Assembly: GCA_003278095.1 (NCBI GenBank)
Contig: QCHB01000006.1
Span: 62,001 to 126,000 of the forward strand
Direction of reading: 5' to 3'
Length of the DNA: 64,000 nt
Source: SAR116 cluster bacterium AG-390-L20
GTDB lineage: Bacteria > Pseudomonadota > Alphaproteobacteria > Puniceispirillales > Marisalimonadaceae
The position numbers were made by a program, and so were the translations under genes. The notes below the pieces were generated by a model that worked only from the letters and a program-made list of their open reading frames with translations, was not told the DNA's origin and did no database searches. Of this stretch, positions 34,404-45,951 are shown one piece after another. Numbering within the stretch: position 1 is the first letter of the stretch; each line of letters starts with the position of its first letter.

Positions 34404-35627
34404 ATGAAACCTTACGACTTACAGCAAATTAGAGGCCAATTCCCAGCTTTAAATAGACAAGTTTGGAATAAACCACTTGTATACCTTGACTCTGCTGCAT
34501 CTATGCAAAAACCTAGAAAAGTTTTAGAAGCTATAAATAAAAATTATTCATATAATTACTCAAATGTTCACAGAGGTTTGCATAAATTGTCTGAAGAGGC
34601 CACTTCTAGTTATGAAGGTGCCAGAAAAAAAGTAGCCAATTTTATAAATTGTAATGAACAGGAAGTTGTTTTTACCTCAGGTGCTACAGCTGCAATAAAT
34701 TTAGTTGCATATAGCTGGGGAATGAAAAATATATTGCCTGGAGATGAAATAATAATCACAATTGCAGAACATCATGCAAATATTGTACCTTGGCAACTTA
34801 TTGCAGAACAGAAAGGTGCAAGTATTTTAGCCGCAGAGATTGACCCTAATATGGATTTTGACGCAGGTGTTATAAAAAAATTAGTTACTGATAAAACTAA
34901 GGTTGTTGCTTTCCCGCACGTGTCTAACGTTTTAGGAACCACCTTCCCAGTTAAGGAAATTTGTAAAATTGCTAAAGATTGTGGTGCAATGAGTATTGTT
35001 GATGGGTGCCAAGGTGTTATTCATGAAAAAGTAGATATGGTTGACTTAGGATGTGATTTTTATTGTTTTTCTGGTCATAAGTTGTATGGACCTACTGGTA
35101 TTGGCATACTGTTTGGTAAATATAAAATATTAAAAGAAATGCCACCTTTTTTAGGTGGTGGAGATATGATAGATGTAGTTAGAATAGAAAAATCAACTTT
35201 TGCAGATCCTCCTCTTAGATTTGAAGCGGGCACACCACCTATTGTAGAAGCAATAGCTTTGGGAGAAGCAATTGATTGGGTTTTAGAAGTTGGTATTGAT
35301 AAAATTGGGGCTCACGAAAAAAATATAATTGATTATGGGACCGCCTTATTAGATTCTATTGACGGCGTAAATGTTTTTGGAAAAGCCCCTAGTAAAACAG
35401 GTGTGATTTCCTTCACTATGGATTGTGCCCATTCACATGATATAGCAACAATTATTGACAGGGAGGGTATAGCTGTAAGAGCAGGCCACCATTGTGCGCA
35501 ACCATTAATGGATGCATTTAATTTAGTATCTACAACCAGGGCTTCTGTTGGGGCATATTCAACAAAAGAAGACTTTGATAAATTAGCTCAGTCTCTAAAT
35601 AAAGTAAAAAAGATCTTTGGTGTTTGA
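34404..35627 (+). CDS. sufS: Cysteine desulfurase SufS
   Basis: PLP enzyme that takes sulfur from cysteine for cluster assembly. The PLP-binding lysine is in FSGHKLYGP (around residue 225), the catalytic cysteine is in GHHCAQPLM (around 365), and VTSTR-type segment TTRASVGAYST closes the active site. The group II form is shown by the short RAGHHC loop. The length of 407 is normal. No sufE or sufU partner is in this operon. Confidence 0.96.
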   Translation: MKPYDLQQIRGQFPALNRQVWNKPLVYLDSAASMQKPRKVLEAINKNYSYNYSNVHRGLHKLSEEATSSYEGARKKVANFINCNEQEVVFTSGATAAINLVAYSWGMKNILPGDEIIITIAEHHANIVPWQLIAEQKGASILAAEIDPNMDFDAGVIKKLVTDKTKVVAFPHVSNVLGTTFPVKEICKIAKDCGAMSIVDGCQGVIHEKVDMVDLGCDFYCFSGHKLYGPTGIGILFGKYKILKEMPPFLGGGDMIDVVRIEKSTFADPPLRFEAGTPPIVEAIALGEAIDWVLEVGIDKIGAHEKNIIDYGTALLDSIDGVNVFGKAPSKTGVISFTMDCAHSHDIATIIDREGIAVRAGHHCAQPLMDAFNLVSTTRASVGAYSTKEDFDKLAQSLNKVKKIFGV

Positions 35628-35628
35628 A

Positions 35629-36045
35629 ATGAGTGATTCTGAAAACCTTCCTTTATCAGCATTTATGCCACATCATCCATCTTCTGATCCGCATGCCCCA
35701 TTTACGGCTAAAGCTGGTAAAAAAAATAATATATGTACTAGAAAAATAGAACTTTCAGAGGTTAAAAAATGTATTGAAACTATTTATGATCCAGAAATAC
35801 CAGTTAACATTTATGATTTAGGCCTTATTTATGATATTAATTTATTAGAAAATAATGATATTAAAATTAAAATGTCTCTCACAGCTCCAGGTTGTCCCGT
35901 CGCTGGAGAAATGCCTGGACAAGTTGCTGACACAATTGCGAAAATAGATGATGTAGGCTTAATTGAAGTCGAACTCGTATGGGAACCTGCCTGGACAAAG
36001 GATAGAATGAGTGAAGATGCAAAAATGGCTCTTGATATACATTAA
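35629..36045 (+). CDS. sufT: SufT-like DUF59 (MIP18 family) protein
   Basis: Maturation factor of the suf operon that helps to load iron-sulfur clusters. The DUF59 domain fills the C-terminal 100 residues: ETIYDPEIPVNIYDLGLIYDI, SLTAPGCPVAGEMP with its cysteine, and VELVWEPAWTKDRMSEDAK. About 40 N-terminal residues are less conserved. The frame is open from a TTG at 35617, but ATG 35629, one base after the sufS stop, is the better start. Position between sufS and sufA is common in alphaproteobacteria. Confidence 0.88.
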   Translation: MSDSENLPLSAFMPHHPSSDPHAPFTAKAGKKNNICTRKIELSEVKKCIETIYDPEIPVNIYDLGLIYDINLLENNDIKIKMSLTAPGCPVAGEMPGQVADTIAKIDDVGLIEVELVWEPAWTKDRMSEDAKMALDIH

Positions 36046-36062
36046 TTTTGAAGGAGTTTATA

Positions 36063-36413
36063 ATGACTAATAAAAATAAGCCATTGTTAACCTTAACCGA
36101 AGCTGCCGCTAATAGGGTTAAAACACTAATGAAAGATACTAAATCAGAAGTAATAGGACTTCGGATTGGTATTAAAACTGCTGGTTGTTCAGGAATGAAA
36201 TACAACGTTGAGTATGCCACAGAAATAAAACCCTTTGAAGAGAAAATTATTTCTAAAGACATTGTTATATGTATTGATCCAGCGGCAATTATGTTTTTAA
36301 TTGGATCTGAGATGGATTATAAAGAACAAAAGTTTAGTTCAGGTTTTGAGTTTTCTAATCCAAATGAAATTGCCCGTTGCGGTTGTGGTGAAAGCTTTAC
36401 CGTAGCTCAATAG
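36063..36413 (+). CDS. sufA: A-type Fe-S carrier SufA/ErpA-like
   Basis: Carrier that receives clusters from the scaffold and passes them to apo-proteins. HesB-family features: GLRIGIKTAGCSGMKYNV with the first cysteine and the C-terminal CGCGESFTV pair, giving the three conserved cysteines. A frame-open TTG at 36048 precedes, but GAAGGAG sits 8 bases before ATG 36063, which decides the start. It is the last suf gene; the ABC exporter follows after 24 bases. Confidence 0.92.
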   Translation: MTNKNKPLLTLTEAAANRVKTLMKDTKSEVIGLRIGIKTAGCSGMKYNVEYATEIKPFEEKIISKDIVICIDPAAIMFLIGSEMDYKEQKFSSGFEFSNPNEIARCGCGESFTVAQ

Positions 36414-36437
36414 CAATAAATTTAAAGGCTATCTTTC

Positions 36438-38234
36438 ATGAAAAATGCTGATGCATTTTCTTCAAATACTAAAATTTTCACTCCCCTTAAAACACTAAAG
36501 GAACTGCTAAGATTTGTTGCACCTAAAGGCAATAAAGAAATGCCATTTAGGATATTCTTAGCATTTATTTTTTTATTTTTGGCAACAATAGTAACAGTTT
36601 ATACACCATTTTTATATGGGAAAGCTGTAGATCTTGTATCCGAGGGAAAAGAAGTAAATTTAAATCTACTTTGGTTTGTTACAGGCTCTTACGCCTTAGC
36701 TAGGCTTGGACAAGTTTTTTTTGATGAAGCAAAAGAGTTCGTTTTTGCAAGAGTTGCTCAAAAAGCAGTAAGAGGCGCTGCATTAAAAGCTTTTCAGCAT
36801 TTGCATAATTTGTCTCTTTCTTTTCATCTTAATAGGCAGACTGGCGGTTTAACAAGAGCTATTGATAGGGGATCTAAAGGGATAGAATTTTTATTAAGGT
36901 TCGCAGCTTTTGAAATTGTTCCTGTTTTAGTTGAATTAATAGCAGTAGGCATAGTTTTATGGGCAACATTCGGCTTGGCGTATGCAGCAGTCACTGTAAC
37001 AACAGTAATAATTTATATTATTTATACAATAAAGGTAACTGAGTGGAGAATTGGAATTAGACGAAAAATGAATCTTGCTGACGAAAATGCATCTACAAAA
37101 GCCATAGATAGTTTGTTAAATTTTGAAACTGTAAAATATTTTAATTCTGAAAAAATAGAGGCGGATAGATTTGATAATGCAATGAAATCATATGAAGATT
37201 CTGCTGTTAAAGCTAGAGCTTCCTTATCAGTTGTTAATATTGGTCAAGGAGGAATAATTGCGATTGGACTCTTCCTAATTATGGGAATGGCTGGAGAAGA
37301 CATTGCAAGTGAAAAAATGTCAATTGGAGATTTTGTAGTTGTAAATACTTTTTTGTTACAATTATATTTGCCCTTGAATTTTTTAGGTTTTGTTTACAGA
37401 GAGATCAGACAATCTTTATTAGACATTGGTAGGATGTTTGCTTTAGTTGATGAGGTGCCAGATATTGTCGACAAAGACAATGCTTATGATCTTGATGTAC
37501 ATAGCGGCAAAATAGAGTTTAAAAATATAAAATTTTCATTTGGAAATAGGGTAATTTTAAAAAACCTAAGTTTTGTTGTAAACCCAGGTCATAAAGTGGC
37601 GATAGTTGGTCCTACTGGAGCTGGCAAATCTACAATTTCAAAACTTCTATTTAGATTCTATGATCCTTCTTCTGGTATCATTTCGATAGATAACCAAAAT
37701 ATAAAAGATGTTACTCAAAGTTCATTAAGATCTAATATTGGAGTTGTTCCTCAGGATACAGTTTTATTCAACGATACTATAAAGTATAATATTGCTTATT
37801 CTAAGCCTGGAGCATCTATAGAAGAAATTAATAACGCAGCAAAACTATCATCTATTGACAGATTTATTGCTAACTTAGAAGTTGGGTATGACACGATTGT
37901 TGGTGAAAGAGGTCTGAAACTTTCAGGAGGAGAAAAGCAAAGAGTTGCCATAGCAAGAGCGCTTCTTAAAAATCCCAGAATTTTTATTTTTGATGAAGCA
38001 ACGTCTGCTTTAGATTCAAAAACAGAAAAATCAATAGAGAAATCTCTCAAAAAATTATCTAATAAAAATACTACTCTAGTTATAGCTCATAGATTATCAA
38101 CAATTATAGATGCTGATAAAATTATTGTTTTAGAGAACGGTATTATAGCAGAACAGGGAAGTCACAAAGAACTTATAAAGAAAAATGGCCTTTATGCAGA
38201 AATGTGGTTGAGACAACAAGAACAGTTGAACTAA
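36438..38234 (+). CDS. ATM1/HMT-type ABC exporter
   Basis: Half-transporter of 598 residues with an N-terminal six-helix membrane domain and a C-terminal ATPase. The membrane part contains SLLNFETVKYFNSE, a signature of the ATM1 family, which in mitochondria and bacteria exports glutathione-linked sulfur or metal compounds. Walker A is GPTGAGKST (about residues 391-399), the signature is LSGGEKQR and Walker B is IFIFDEATSALD. Its place immediately behind the suf genes supports a role in iron-sulfur metabolism or metal detoxification. Substrate remains inference. Confidence 0.88.
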   Translation: MKNADAFSSNTKIFTPLKTLKELLRFVAPKGNKEMPFRIFLAFIFLFLATIVTVYTPFLYGKAVDLVSEGKEVNLNLLWFVTGSYALARLGQVFFDEAKEFVFARVAQKAVRGAALKAFQHLHNLSLSFHLNRQTGGLTRAIDRGSKGIEFLLRFAAFEIVPVLVELIAVGIVLWATFGLAYAAVTVTTVIIYIIYTIKVTEWRIGIRRKMNLADENASTKAIDSLLNFETVKYFNSEKIEADRFDNAMKSYEDSAVKARASLSVVNIGQGGIIAIGLFLIMGMAGEDIASEKMSIGDFVVVNTFLLQLYLPLNFLGFVYREIRQSLLDIGRMFALVDEVPDIVDKDNAYDLDVHSGKIEFKNIKFSFGNRVILKNLSFVVNPGHKVAIVGPTGAGKSTISKLLFRFYDPSSGIISIDNQNIKDVTQSSLRSNIGVVPQDTVLFNDTIKYNIAYSKPGASIEEINNAAKLSSIDRFIANLEVGYDTIVGERGLKLSGGEKQRVAIARALLKNPRIFIFDEATSALDSKTEKSIEKSLKKLSNKNTTLVIAHRLSTIIDADKIIVLENGIIAEQGSHKELIKKNGLYAEMWLRQQEQLN

Positions 38235-38235
38235 T

Positions 38236-39030
38236 TTATCCAATCGAAAATTGTTCTTTTAAATATTTATCTTCCATGCTGTTGGTCTTATCGTAAAGAA
38301 TGCGCAGGTTAATATTATGTTTTTGAGAAATAAACACTTTTTCAATATTCTTTACTTCTTTAGCATCAGCGCTAGCGCTAACTGGGCGAAGTTTTGAGTT
38401 GATTATATTAAACTCAACCACAGATTTATTTTTAATTAATGCGCCTTTCCATCTTCTAGGCCTAAAAGGACTTATAGGAGTTAATGCCAGAAGTTCTGAT
38501 CCAATTGGTAAGATTGGACCATGAGCAGAAAGATTATAAGCAGTAGATCCCACTGGTGTTGCGACCATAACTCCATCACAAGTTAACTCATTCAATCTTT
38601 CTGTATTATCAATCTTTATGGAGATTATTGCGCTTTGGTGAGTTCTTCTAAAAATAGCTACCTCATTAATAGCAAGTTCAATATGCTTTTTATTCTTAGA
38701 GTCAATCACTATCATTTCTAGAGGATGAACAATTATTTCATTTGCATCTTTTAATCGATCGATTAAATTTAACTTTTGAAATTCATTCATTAAAAAACCA
38801 ATATTACCTCTGTTGAGTCCAAAAACAGGTATGTTGTATGTAATACTTTCTCTCATAGCAGCAAGCATCGCCCCGTCACCTCCAACTGCAACAATTACTT
38901 CTGCTTTAGAAAGCTCTACCTGTCCGTATAAATTAAGAAGTTCGTCCGCTACTACTTTAGCTTTTTTATTTTTTGCTATGTGAAAATGAATTTTCAAAGA
39001 TTTTACCCTTTTTGTGGTATTCTTAATCAT
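38236..39030 (-). CDS. nadK: NAD kinase
   Basis: Cytoplasmic kinase that makes NADP from NAD with ATP. The diagnostic motif VAVGGDGAML is present near residue 45, and the second conserved region LTCDGVMVATPVGSTAYNLSA lies near 150. The length of 264 is typical of short alphaproteobacterial forms. Its 3' end is 1 base from the ABC exporter stop, and its start faces kdsD about 40 bases away. Confidence 0.95.
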   Translation of the reverse strand: MIKNTTKRVKSLKIHFHIAKNKKAKVVADELLNLYGQVELSKAEVIVAVGGDGAMLAAMRESITYNIPVFGLNRGNIGFLMNEFQKLNLIDRLKDANEIIVHPLEMIVIDSKNKKHIELAINEVAIFRRTHQSAIISIKIDNTERLNELTCDGVMVATPVGSTAYNLSAHGPILPIGSELLALTPISPFRPRRWKGALIKNKSVVEFNIINSKLRPVSASADAKEVKNIEKVFISQKHNINLRILYDKTNSMEDKYLKEQFSIG

Positions 39031-39068
39031 TTAAAGTTAAAACATCTTCATATTAAAGGGTGATCAAA

Positions 39069-40004
39069 ATGAAAGCAATAGAAACAGCACTTAGCTTAAC
39101 CCAAGCTTACAAATTAGGTATAGAAAGATTTGAAAAAATGCTTGGAGATGAATTTTCTAAAGCAATCGAATTAATGAATAAGACTAATGAGCATATAATA
39201 ATTTGTGGCATGGGCAAGTCAGGCCTTGTTGGAAGAAAAATATCATCCACTCTCGCATCTACGGGAACACCAAGCATTTTTCTTCATCCTGCTGAGGCTA
39301 TTCACGGTGACTTAGGAAAAGTTCAAAAAAAATCTATAGTATTATTGATTTCGTATTCTGGTGAAACAGAAGAAATTATTGCACTCATACCAGCATTTAA
39401 AAGACTTAATGTTACTATAGTTGCTCTTACAGGTGTAAAAGATTCAACTTTGGCATCTAAAGCAGATATTATTCTAGATACTTCTGTAGACAGAGAGGCT
39501 TGTCCATTAAATTTAGCTCCAACTACTTCTACAATGATAACTATGGTCTTAGGGGATGCTTTAGCAGTTTCATTAATGGAATTAAAAAATTTTAAGCAAG
39601 AGGATTTTGCATTAACCCATCCAGGCGGTTCATTAGGAAAGAGACTGCTTTCGTCGGTAAAAGATGAAATGAAGCAAAGTAACTTACCGTTTATTTGCCA
39701 AGATTCTAGCGTTCAAGATGTATTGGTTATAATGACTGAAGGGCGTCTTGGTCTAGCATTAGTTGGAACTAAAGAAAATTTAATTGGTGTTATTACAGAC
39801 GGTGATATAAGAAGAGCTTTAATTGATAAAAGTAATTTTTCTGAATTAAAAGCAGCAGATTTAATGAATAAAAATCCTTTGACTGCACTTGAAACTGATA
39901 ATTTACAATTGGCTGAAAATCGGATGAGAGAAGCAAAAGTTCAATGTTTAATAGTTAAAAATAAAATTAATGATGTTGTAGGTGTTATTCAAATTTTTGA
40001 ATAA
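39069..40004 (+). CDS. kdsD: Arabinose-5-phosphate isomerase KdsD (KpsF/GutQ family)
   Basis: Converts ribulose-5-phosphate to arabinose-5-phosphate, first step of Kdo synthesis for LPS. The N-terminal SIS domain includes ICGMGKSGLVGRKISSTLASTGTP and LISYSGETEE, followed by LAPTTSTMITMVLGDALA; two CBS domains close the protein (INVITDGDIRRAL-like segment GVITDGDIRRALI). A GTG 9 bases upstream is in frame, but ATG 39069 lies the right distance behind AAAGGG. It fits with lptD in showing LPS production. Confidence 0.93.
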   Translation: MKAIETALSLTQAYKLGIERFEKMLGDEFSKAIELMNKTNEHIIICGMGKSGLVGRKISSTLASTGTPSIFLHPAEAIHGDLGKVQKKSIVLLISYSGETEEIIALIPAFKRLNVTIVALTGVKDSTLASKADIILDTSVDREACPLNLAPTTSTMITMVLGDALAVSLMELKNFKQEDFALTHPGGSLGKRLLSSVKDEMKQSNLPFICQDSSVQDVLVIMTEGRLGLALVGTKENLIGVITDGDIRRALIDKSNFSELKAADLMNKNPLTALETDNLQLAENRMREAKVQCLIVKNKINDVVGVIQIFE

Positions 40005-40020
40005 CTAGATTGTTTAGCTA

Positions 40021-42193
<2,173 letters not shown>

Positions 42194-42209
42194 TCGTAAT
42201 TTTTTTAGT

Positions 42210-43334
42210 ATGAAAAAAAATGTAGAAAATAAATTAATTAAAGAGTTAGCCAAAGAATTTGAATTCGACGTATGTAAAATTACAGATGCTAAACTGCCTT
42301 TGTCGGCTGCTCTGAGATTAAAAGAATTTATTGATTCAGGCTTTCATGGTGAAATGAAATGGATGGAAGATACTTTTGAAAGAAGAAAATCTCCTATTAA
42401 TTTATGGGGAGAGGCAAAATCTGCAATAATTCTTGGCTTAAATTATGGTCCTAAAACCAATCCTTTAGAAAAAAATAATTACAAGAATATTGGAAATATA
42501 TCAGTATATGCGCAAGGTAATGATTATCATAGTCTTATAAAAGGAAGGCTTAAAGTACTTTCTAGCAAATTAATTTCTAAATTAAATACAAAAAATAAAA
42601 TTAAAATTAAGGTATTTGTTGATACAGCCCCAATTATGGAGAAACCATTAGCTGAAAAAGCTGGATTGGGATGGCAGGGAAAACATACTAACTTAGTTTC
42701 AAGAGACTTTGGTTCATGGCTTTTTTTAGGTGTAATTCTTATAAATAAATCACTTGAGTATGATGCTCCTGAGAATAATAATTGTGGTTCCTGCAATAAA
42801 TGTATTGCTATCTGCCCAACTAATGCATTTGACGCACCAAATAAGTTAGACGCGACAAAGTGCATTTCTTACTTAACCATCGAAAATAAAGATATTATTC
42901 CAAAAAAATATAGGGTAGCGATTGGAAATAAGGTATTTGGATGTGATGATTGTTTAGCAATTTGCCCTTGGAACAAATATGCAAAGAAGACTCAAGAGAT
43001 AAAATTTAATGATAATAAATTTAACTTTGATTTATTAAAATTGTTAAAACTTTCTGATCAAGATTTCAGGAATGAATTTTCAGGTTCTCCAATCAAGAGA
43101 ATAGGAAGAGATCGATTTATAAGAAATTGTTGTATAGCCACTGGCAATAGTAAAAATGAAAAGCTTGTGCCTAGTCTAATTAATTTATTGATGAACGATA
43201 AGTCTTCTTTAGTAAGAGGAGCTGCAGTATGGGCCGTTCAACAAATAGCAAATAAACAAATATTATTGAAAACAAAAATACAACATCTAAACTTTGAGAA
43301 AGAAACAAGTGTCATAGATGAGTGGTATACTTAA
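42210..43334 (+). CDS. queG: Epoxyqueuosine reductase
   Basis: Cobalamin-dependent iron-sulfur enzyme that makes queuosine. Two [4Fe-4S] cluster motifs are seen: CGSCNKCIAICPTNAF and CDDCLAICPWNKY. The segment VDTAPIMEKPLAEKAGLGWQGKH is the QueG signature. A HEAT-like C-terminal part (LLMNDKSSLVRGAAVWAVQQI) is present, as in full-length family members. The length of 374 is normal. It is 16 bases behind tgt. Confidence 0.95.
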   Translation: MKKNVENKLIKELAKEFEFDVCKITDAKLPLSAALRLKEFIDSGFHGEMKWMEDTFERRKSPINLWGEAKSAIILGLNYGPKTNPLEKNNYKNIGNISVYAQGNDYHSLIKGRLKVLSSKLISKLNTKNKIKIKVFVDTAPIMEKPLAEKAGLGWQGKHTNLVSRDFGSWLFLGVILINKSLEYDAPENNNCGSCNKCIAICPTNAFDAPNKLDATKCISYLTIENKDIIPKKYRVAIGNKVFGCDDCLAICPWNKYAKKTQEIKFNDNKFNFDLLKLLKLSDQDFRNEFSGSPIKRIGRDRFIRNCCIATGNSKNEKLVPSLINLLMNDKSSLVRGAAVWAVQQIANKQILLKTKIQHLNFEKETSVIDEWYT

Positions 43335-43337
43335 CAC

Positions 43338-43676
43338 CTATAATGCATTATTTTCAGTTTCTCCTGTCCTTATTCTAGTCGCGCTGTGAAGATCTAAGAC
43401 AAATATCTTTCCATCTCCTATTTGTCCAGTTGAAGCACTCTGGAGTAATGCTTCATGCACAGCTTCTTGCATTTCATCTGGAACAGCTATCTCAATTTTG
43501 AGTTTGGGTACAAACGAAACACTATACTCTGCTCCTCTATAAATTTCTGTTTGACCTCTTTGCCTCCCAAACCCACGAACTTCAGAGGCTGTCAAACCTT
43601 CAACTCCAATTTCTGTTAGAGCATTTCTGACATCGTCTAATTTAAAAGGCTTAATTATAGCAATAAAATATTTCAT
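43338..43676 (-). CDS. glnK: PII signal protein GlnK/GlnB
   Basis: Nitrogen-status sensor that binds ATP and 2-oxoglutarate and controls AmtB. The T-loop reads RGQTEIYRGAEYSVSFVPK, with Tyr51 available for uridylylation, and GDGKIFVLDL is the B-loop/C-loop region. The 112 residues are standard. It lies 11 bases behind amtB on the same strand, which supports GlnK rather than the glnA-linked GlnB. No sigma-54 site could be recognised upstream. Confidence 0.92.
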   Translation of the reverse strand: MKYFIAIIKPFKLDDVRNALTEIGVEGLTASEVRGFGRQRGQTEIYRGAEYSVSFVPKLKIEIAVPDEMQEAVHEALLQSASTGQIGDGKIFVLDLHSATRIRTGETENNAL

Positions 43677-43687
43677 AATTTTAATCC

Positions 43688-44989
43688 TTAATCCGAATGA
43701 TATCCTTTTTCACCATGTGAGCGCAAGTCTAAACCTTCGATTTCTTCCTGCTCATCTACTCTAAGTGGAACTATAAACGATGTTATTTTTAATATTAAAT
43801 ATGTAAAAACAGAAGTCCAAACAACAGTTAAAACAACAGCTTTAAGTTGAACAAAAAATTGAGAAACTGCAGTTTGACCTTCAGCTAGTCCTAAGCCGGA
43901 AAAAGTTGATGTCGCCAAAAATGCTACTAGTAGTGTACCTAATATTCCTCCCACACCGTGAACAGCAAATACATCAAGACTATCATCAATTTGAAGCTTG
44001 CCTCTAATATAATCTACAGCTAGATAACAAAACAAACCACCAAAGAAACCTAAAACTAGACCACCAGGAACACCTATATAACCGGAGGCAGGAGTTACAG
44101 TAGCCAAACCAGCCACCATTCCAGTAACGATACCTATTAAAGAGGGCTTGCCAAATCTTCTCCATTCAATAAACATCCAAACTAATGATGCAGTAGCTGC
44201 TGATATATGAGTAACTAGCATCGCCATTCCTGCACCTTCGTTTGCACCTAAAGCAGACCCAGCATTAAAACCGAACCATCCAATCCACAACATTGAAGCT
44301 CCTATCATTGTTAAAATAGGGCTATGTGGAGGTGTTATAGATTTTGGAAAACCTCTTCTTTTTCCAAGCGTTAAAGCCGTTACTAAAGCGGCTGTTCCAG
44401 CAGTTGCATGCACAACAATTCCTCCTGCAAAATCCATTGTACCCCAAGAAGATAATATACCTCCTCCCCATACCCAATGAGTAACCGGAACATAAACCAC
44501 GAGTAACCAAATACTTAAGAAGATAAGCATTGCTGAAAATTTTATTCTTTCAACAAAAGCACCTATCATTAAAGCGGGTGTTATAATTGCAAAAGTCATT
44601 TGAAAAGTGGCAAACAGGCTTTCGGGAATACTTCCAGAGGGACTGTTTACGTCTATGGCATTCATAAAAATGTTACTAAATCCTCCAATCCATTCATTTC
44701 CTTCGGAAAAAGCTAAACTATATCCTAAAACTACCCATATTAATGACACCATACAGGCAAGGGCAAAATGTTGCATTAATACTGAAACAACGTTTTTAGA
44801 ATTAACTAATCCTGAATAAAATAAAGCCAAACCTGGTAAAGTCATAAATAGGACTAATGCTGTTGATGTTAGTACCCAAGCGGTATCACCATTATTTACG
44901 TCTGCAAATGCTGGATAAGAAAATATACTAAAAAAAATTATAATTAAAAAATTTTTAGTAAAATTAAAAAAACTGGAAAAACAAATCAT
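43688..44989 (-). CDS. amtB: Ammonium transporter AmtB
   Basis: Trimeric inner-membrane ammonia channel. The protein (433 residues) begins with a signal-like segment ending near YPAFA (residue 29), followed by the periplasmic start DVNNGDTAWVLTSTALVLFMTLPGLALFY-type segment and 11 predicted membrane helices. Conserved pore histidines lie in TGTAALVTAL-flanking GGIVVHATAG and in DVFAVHGVGG. The C-terminal tail has the GlnK-binding helix. It forms an operon with glnK, typical for nitrogen-limited bacteria. Confidence 0.96.
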   Translation of the reverse strand: MICFSSFFNFTKNFLIIIFFSIFSYPAFADVNNGDTAWVLTSTALVLFMTLPGLALFYSGLVNSKNVVSVLMQHFALACMVSLIWVVLGYSLAFSEGNEWIGGFSNIFMNAIDVNSPSGSIPESLFATFQMTFAIITPALMIGAFVERIKFSAMLIFLSIWLLVVYVPVTHWVWGGGILSSWGTMDFAGGIVVHATAGTAALVTALTLGKRRGFPKSITPPHSPILTMIGASMLWIGWFGFNAGSALGANEGAGMAMLVTHISAATASLVWMFIEWRRFGKPSLIGIVTGMVAGLATVTPASGYIGVPGGLVLGFFGGLFCYLAVDYIRGKLQIDDSLDVFAVHGVGGILGTLLVAFLATSTFSGLGLAEGQTAVSQFFVQLKAVVLTVVWTSVFTYLILKITSFIVPLRVDEQEEIEGLDLRSHGEKGYHSD

Positions 44990-45202
44990 AATTACCCCCT
45001 AAATAGACCAAGACAACATATGGTATTTTTCAACTTTTACAAAAAAATGCGTAAAAATTATAACTTTCTTTATTAAAATGCCTAATTATTAATCAACAAA
45101 AAAATTAATAAGAGATTGGCTGTATTAAATATCATTTGATTATTCTTCTTTCAAATGATTAAAAAGTGTAATAATTATTAATAATTTTTTAAAAGGTTTG
45201 AA
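44990..45202. promoter_or_regulatory. Divergent control region between amtB and the binding-protein gene
   Basis: This 213-base AT-rich gap serves both divergent genes. It contains ATCATTTGA (45131-45139) and its exact reverse complement TCAAATGAT (45151-45159) with an 11-base loop, which could be an operator or hairpin. No sigma-54 or NtrC site is evident. Confidence 0.35.
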
Positions 45203-45928
45203 GTGTCAGAAATTATATTAAAACAACTTGCTCCAAGAGGTCATCTAAGAGCTGCTATAAATATGAGTAATTTTTTATTAGTTACTGGTAAAGAAGCTAA
45301 TGGAGATCCTCAAGGCGTTTCTCCTGATATGGCAAAAGCTTTAGCTCATGAATTGGGTGTTGATATTGAACTGATTGCATTTTCCAGGCCTGGAGAATTA
45401 GCTGATGCTGTTTTTGAAGATAAATGGGATATTGGTAATATTGCTAATGAGCCAGAAAGAGCAAAATCAATTAACTTTAGTTTTCCTTATACATTAATAG
45501 AATCAACTTTTTTAGTAAGGAAACATTTAAATTTTAACACTATAAAAGATATTGATAATGAAGGAATTAGAATAGCTGTAGCAGAAAGAAGTGCTTATGA
45601 CCTGTGGTTAACCGAAAATATAAAAAAAGCAAATTTAATTAGAGCGAAGTCAATTGATGAATCTTTTTCAATTTTTCAGGAAAAGCAATATGAAGTTTTA
45701 GCTGGACTAAGACCCAAACTTTCTGACGATATTAAAAAAACTGAAGATTGTTTAATTTTAGATGAAAGTTTTACATATATCAATCAATGTATTGGTAGTA
45801 AGCTAAATAATGCAGAAGCTGCAAATTTTATTAATAAATTTATCAAAAAGAATATTGATAATGGTTTTATTAAAAGTCTGTTAATAAAATATAATGTTTT
45901 TGGTAAATTATCTCTTCCAAAACATTAG
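45203..45928 (+). CDS. Solute-binding-like protein (SBP_bac_3 family), apparently cytoplasmic
   Basis: Protein of 241 residues that has the fold pattern of amino-acid-type periplasmic binding proteins: LRAAINMSNFLLV, GVSPDMAKALAHELGVDIEL, WDIGNIANEPERAKSINFSFPYTLIESTFLV, and the second lobe RIAVAERSAYDLWLT. Unusually, there is no signal peptide; the GTG start at 45203 leads straight into the domain, and no upstream frame adds one. No permease or ATPase follows. It may be a cytoplasmic sensor or a cyclohexadienyl-dehydratase-like enzyme of this fold. The next gene, a DMT permease, begins 24 bases later. Confidence 0.65.
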   Translation: MSEIILKQLAPRGHLRAAINMSNFLLVTGKEANGDPQGVSPDMAKALAHELGVDIELIAFSRPGELADAVFEDKWDIGNIANEPERAKSINFSFPYTLIESTFLVRKHLNFNTIKDIDNEGIRIAVAERSAYDLWLTENIKKANLIRAKSIDESFSIFQEKQYEVLAGLRPKLSDDIKKTEDCLILDESFTYINQCIGSKLNNAEAANFINKFIKKNIDNGFIKSLLIKYNVFGKLSLPKH

Positions 45929-45951
45929 AAAACTATTGAAGTGCCATATAT

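Noticed and set aside
42527-42865. Minus-strand 112-residue ORF in queG
   Set aside because: It is antisense to conserved QueG cluster motifs and has no recognisable features.
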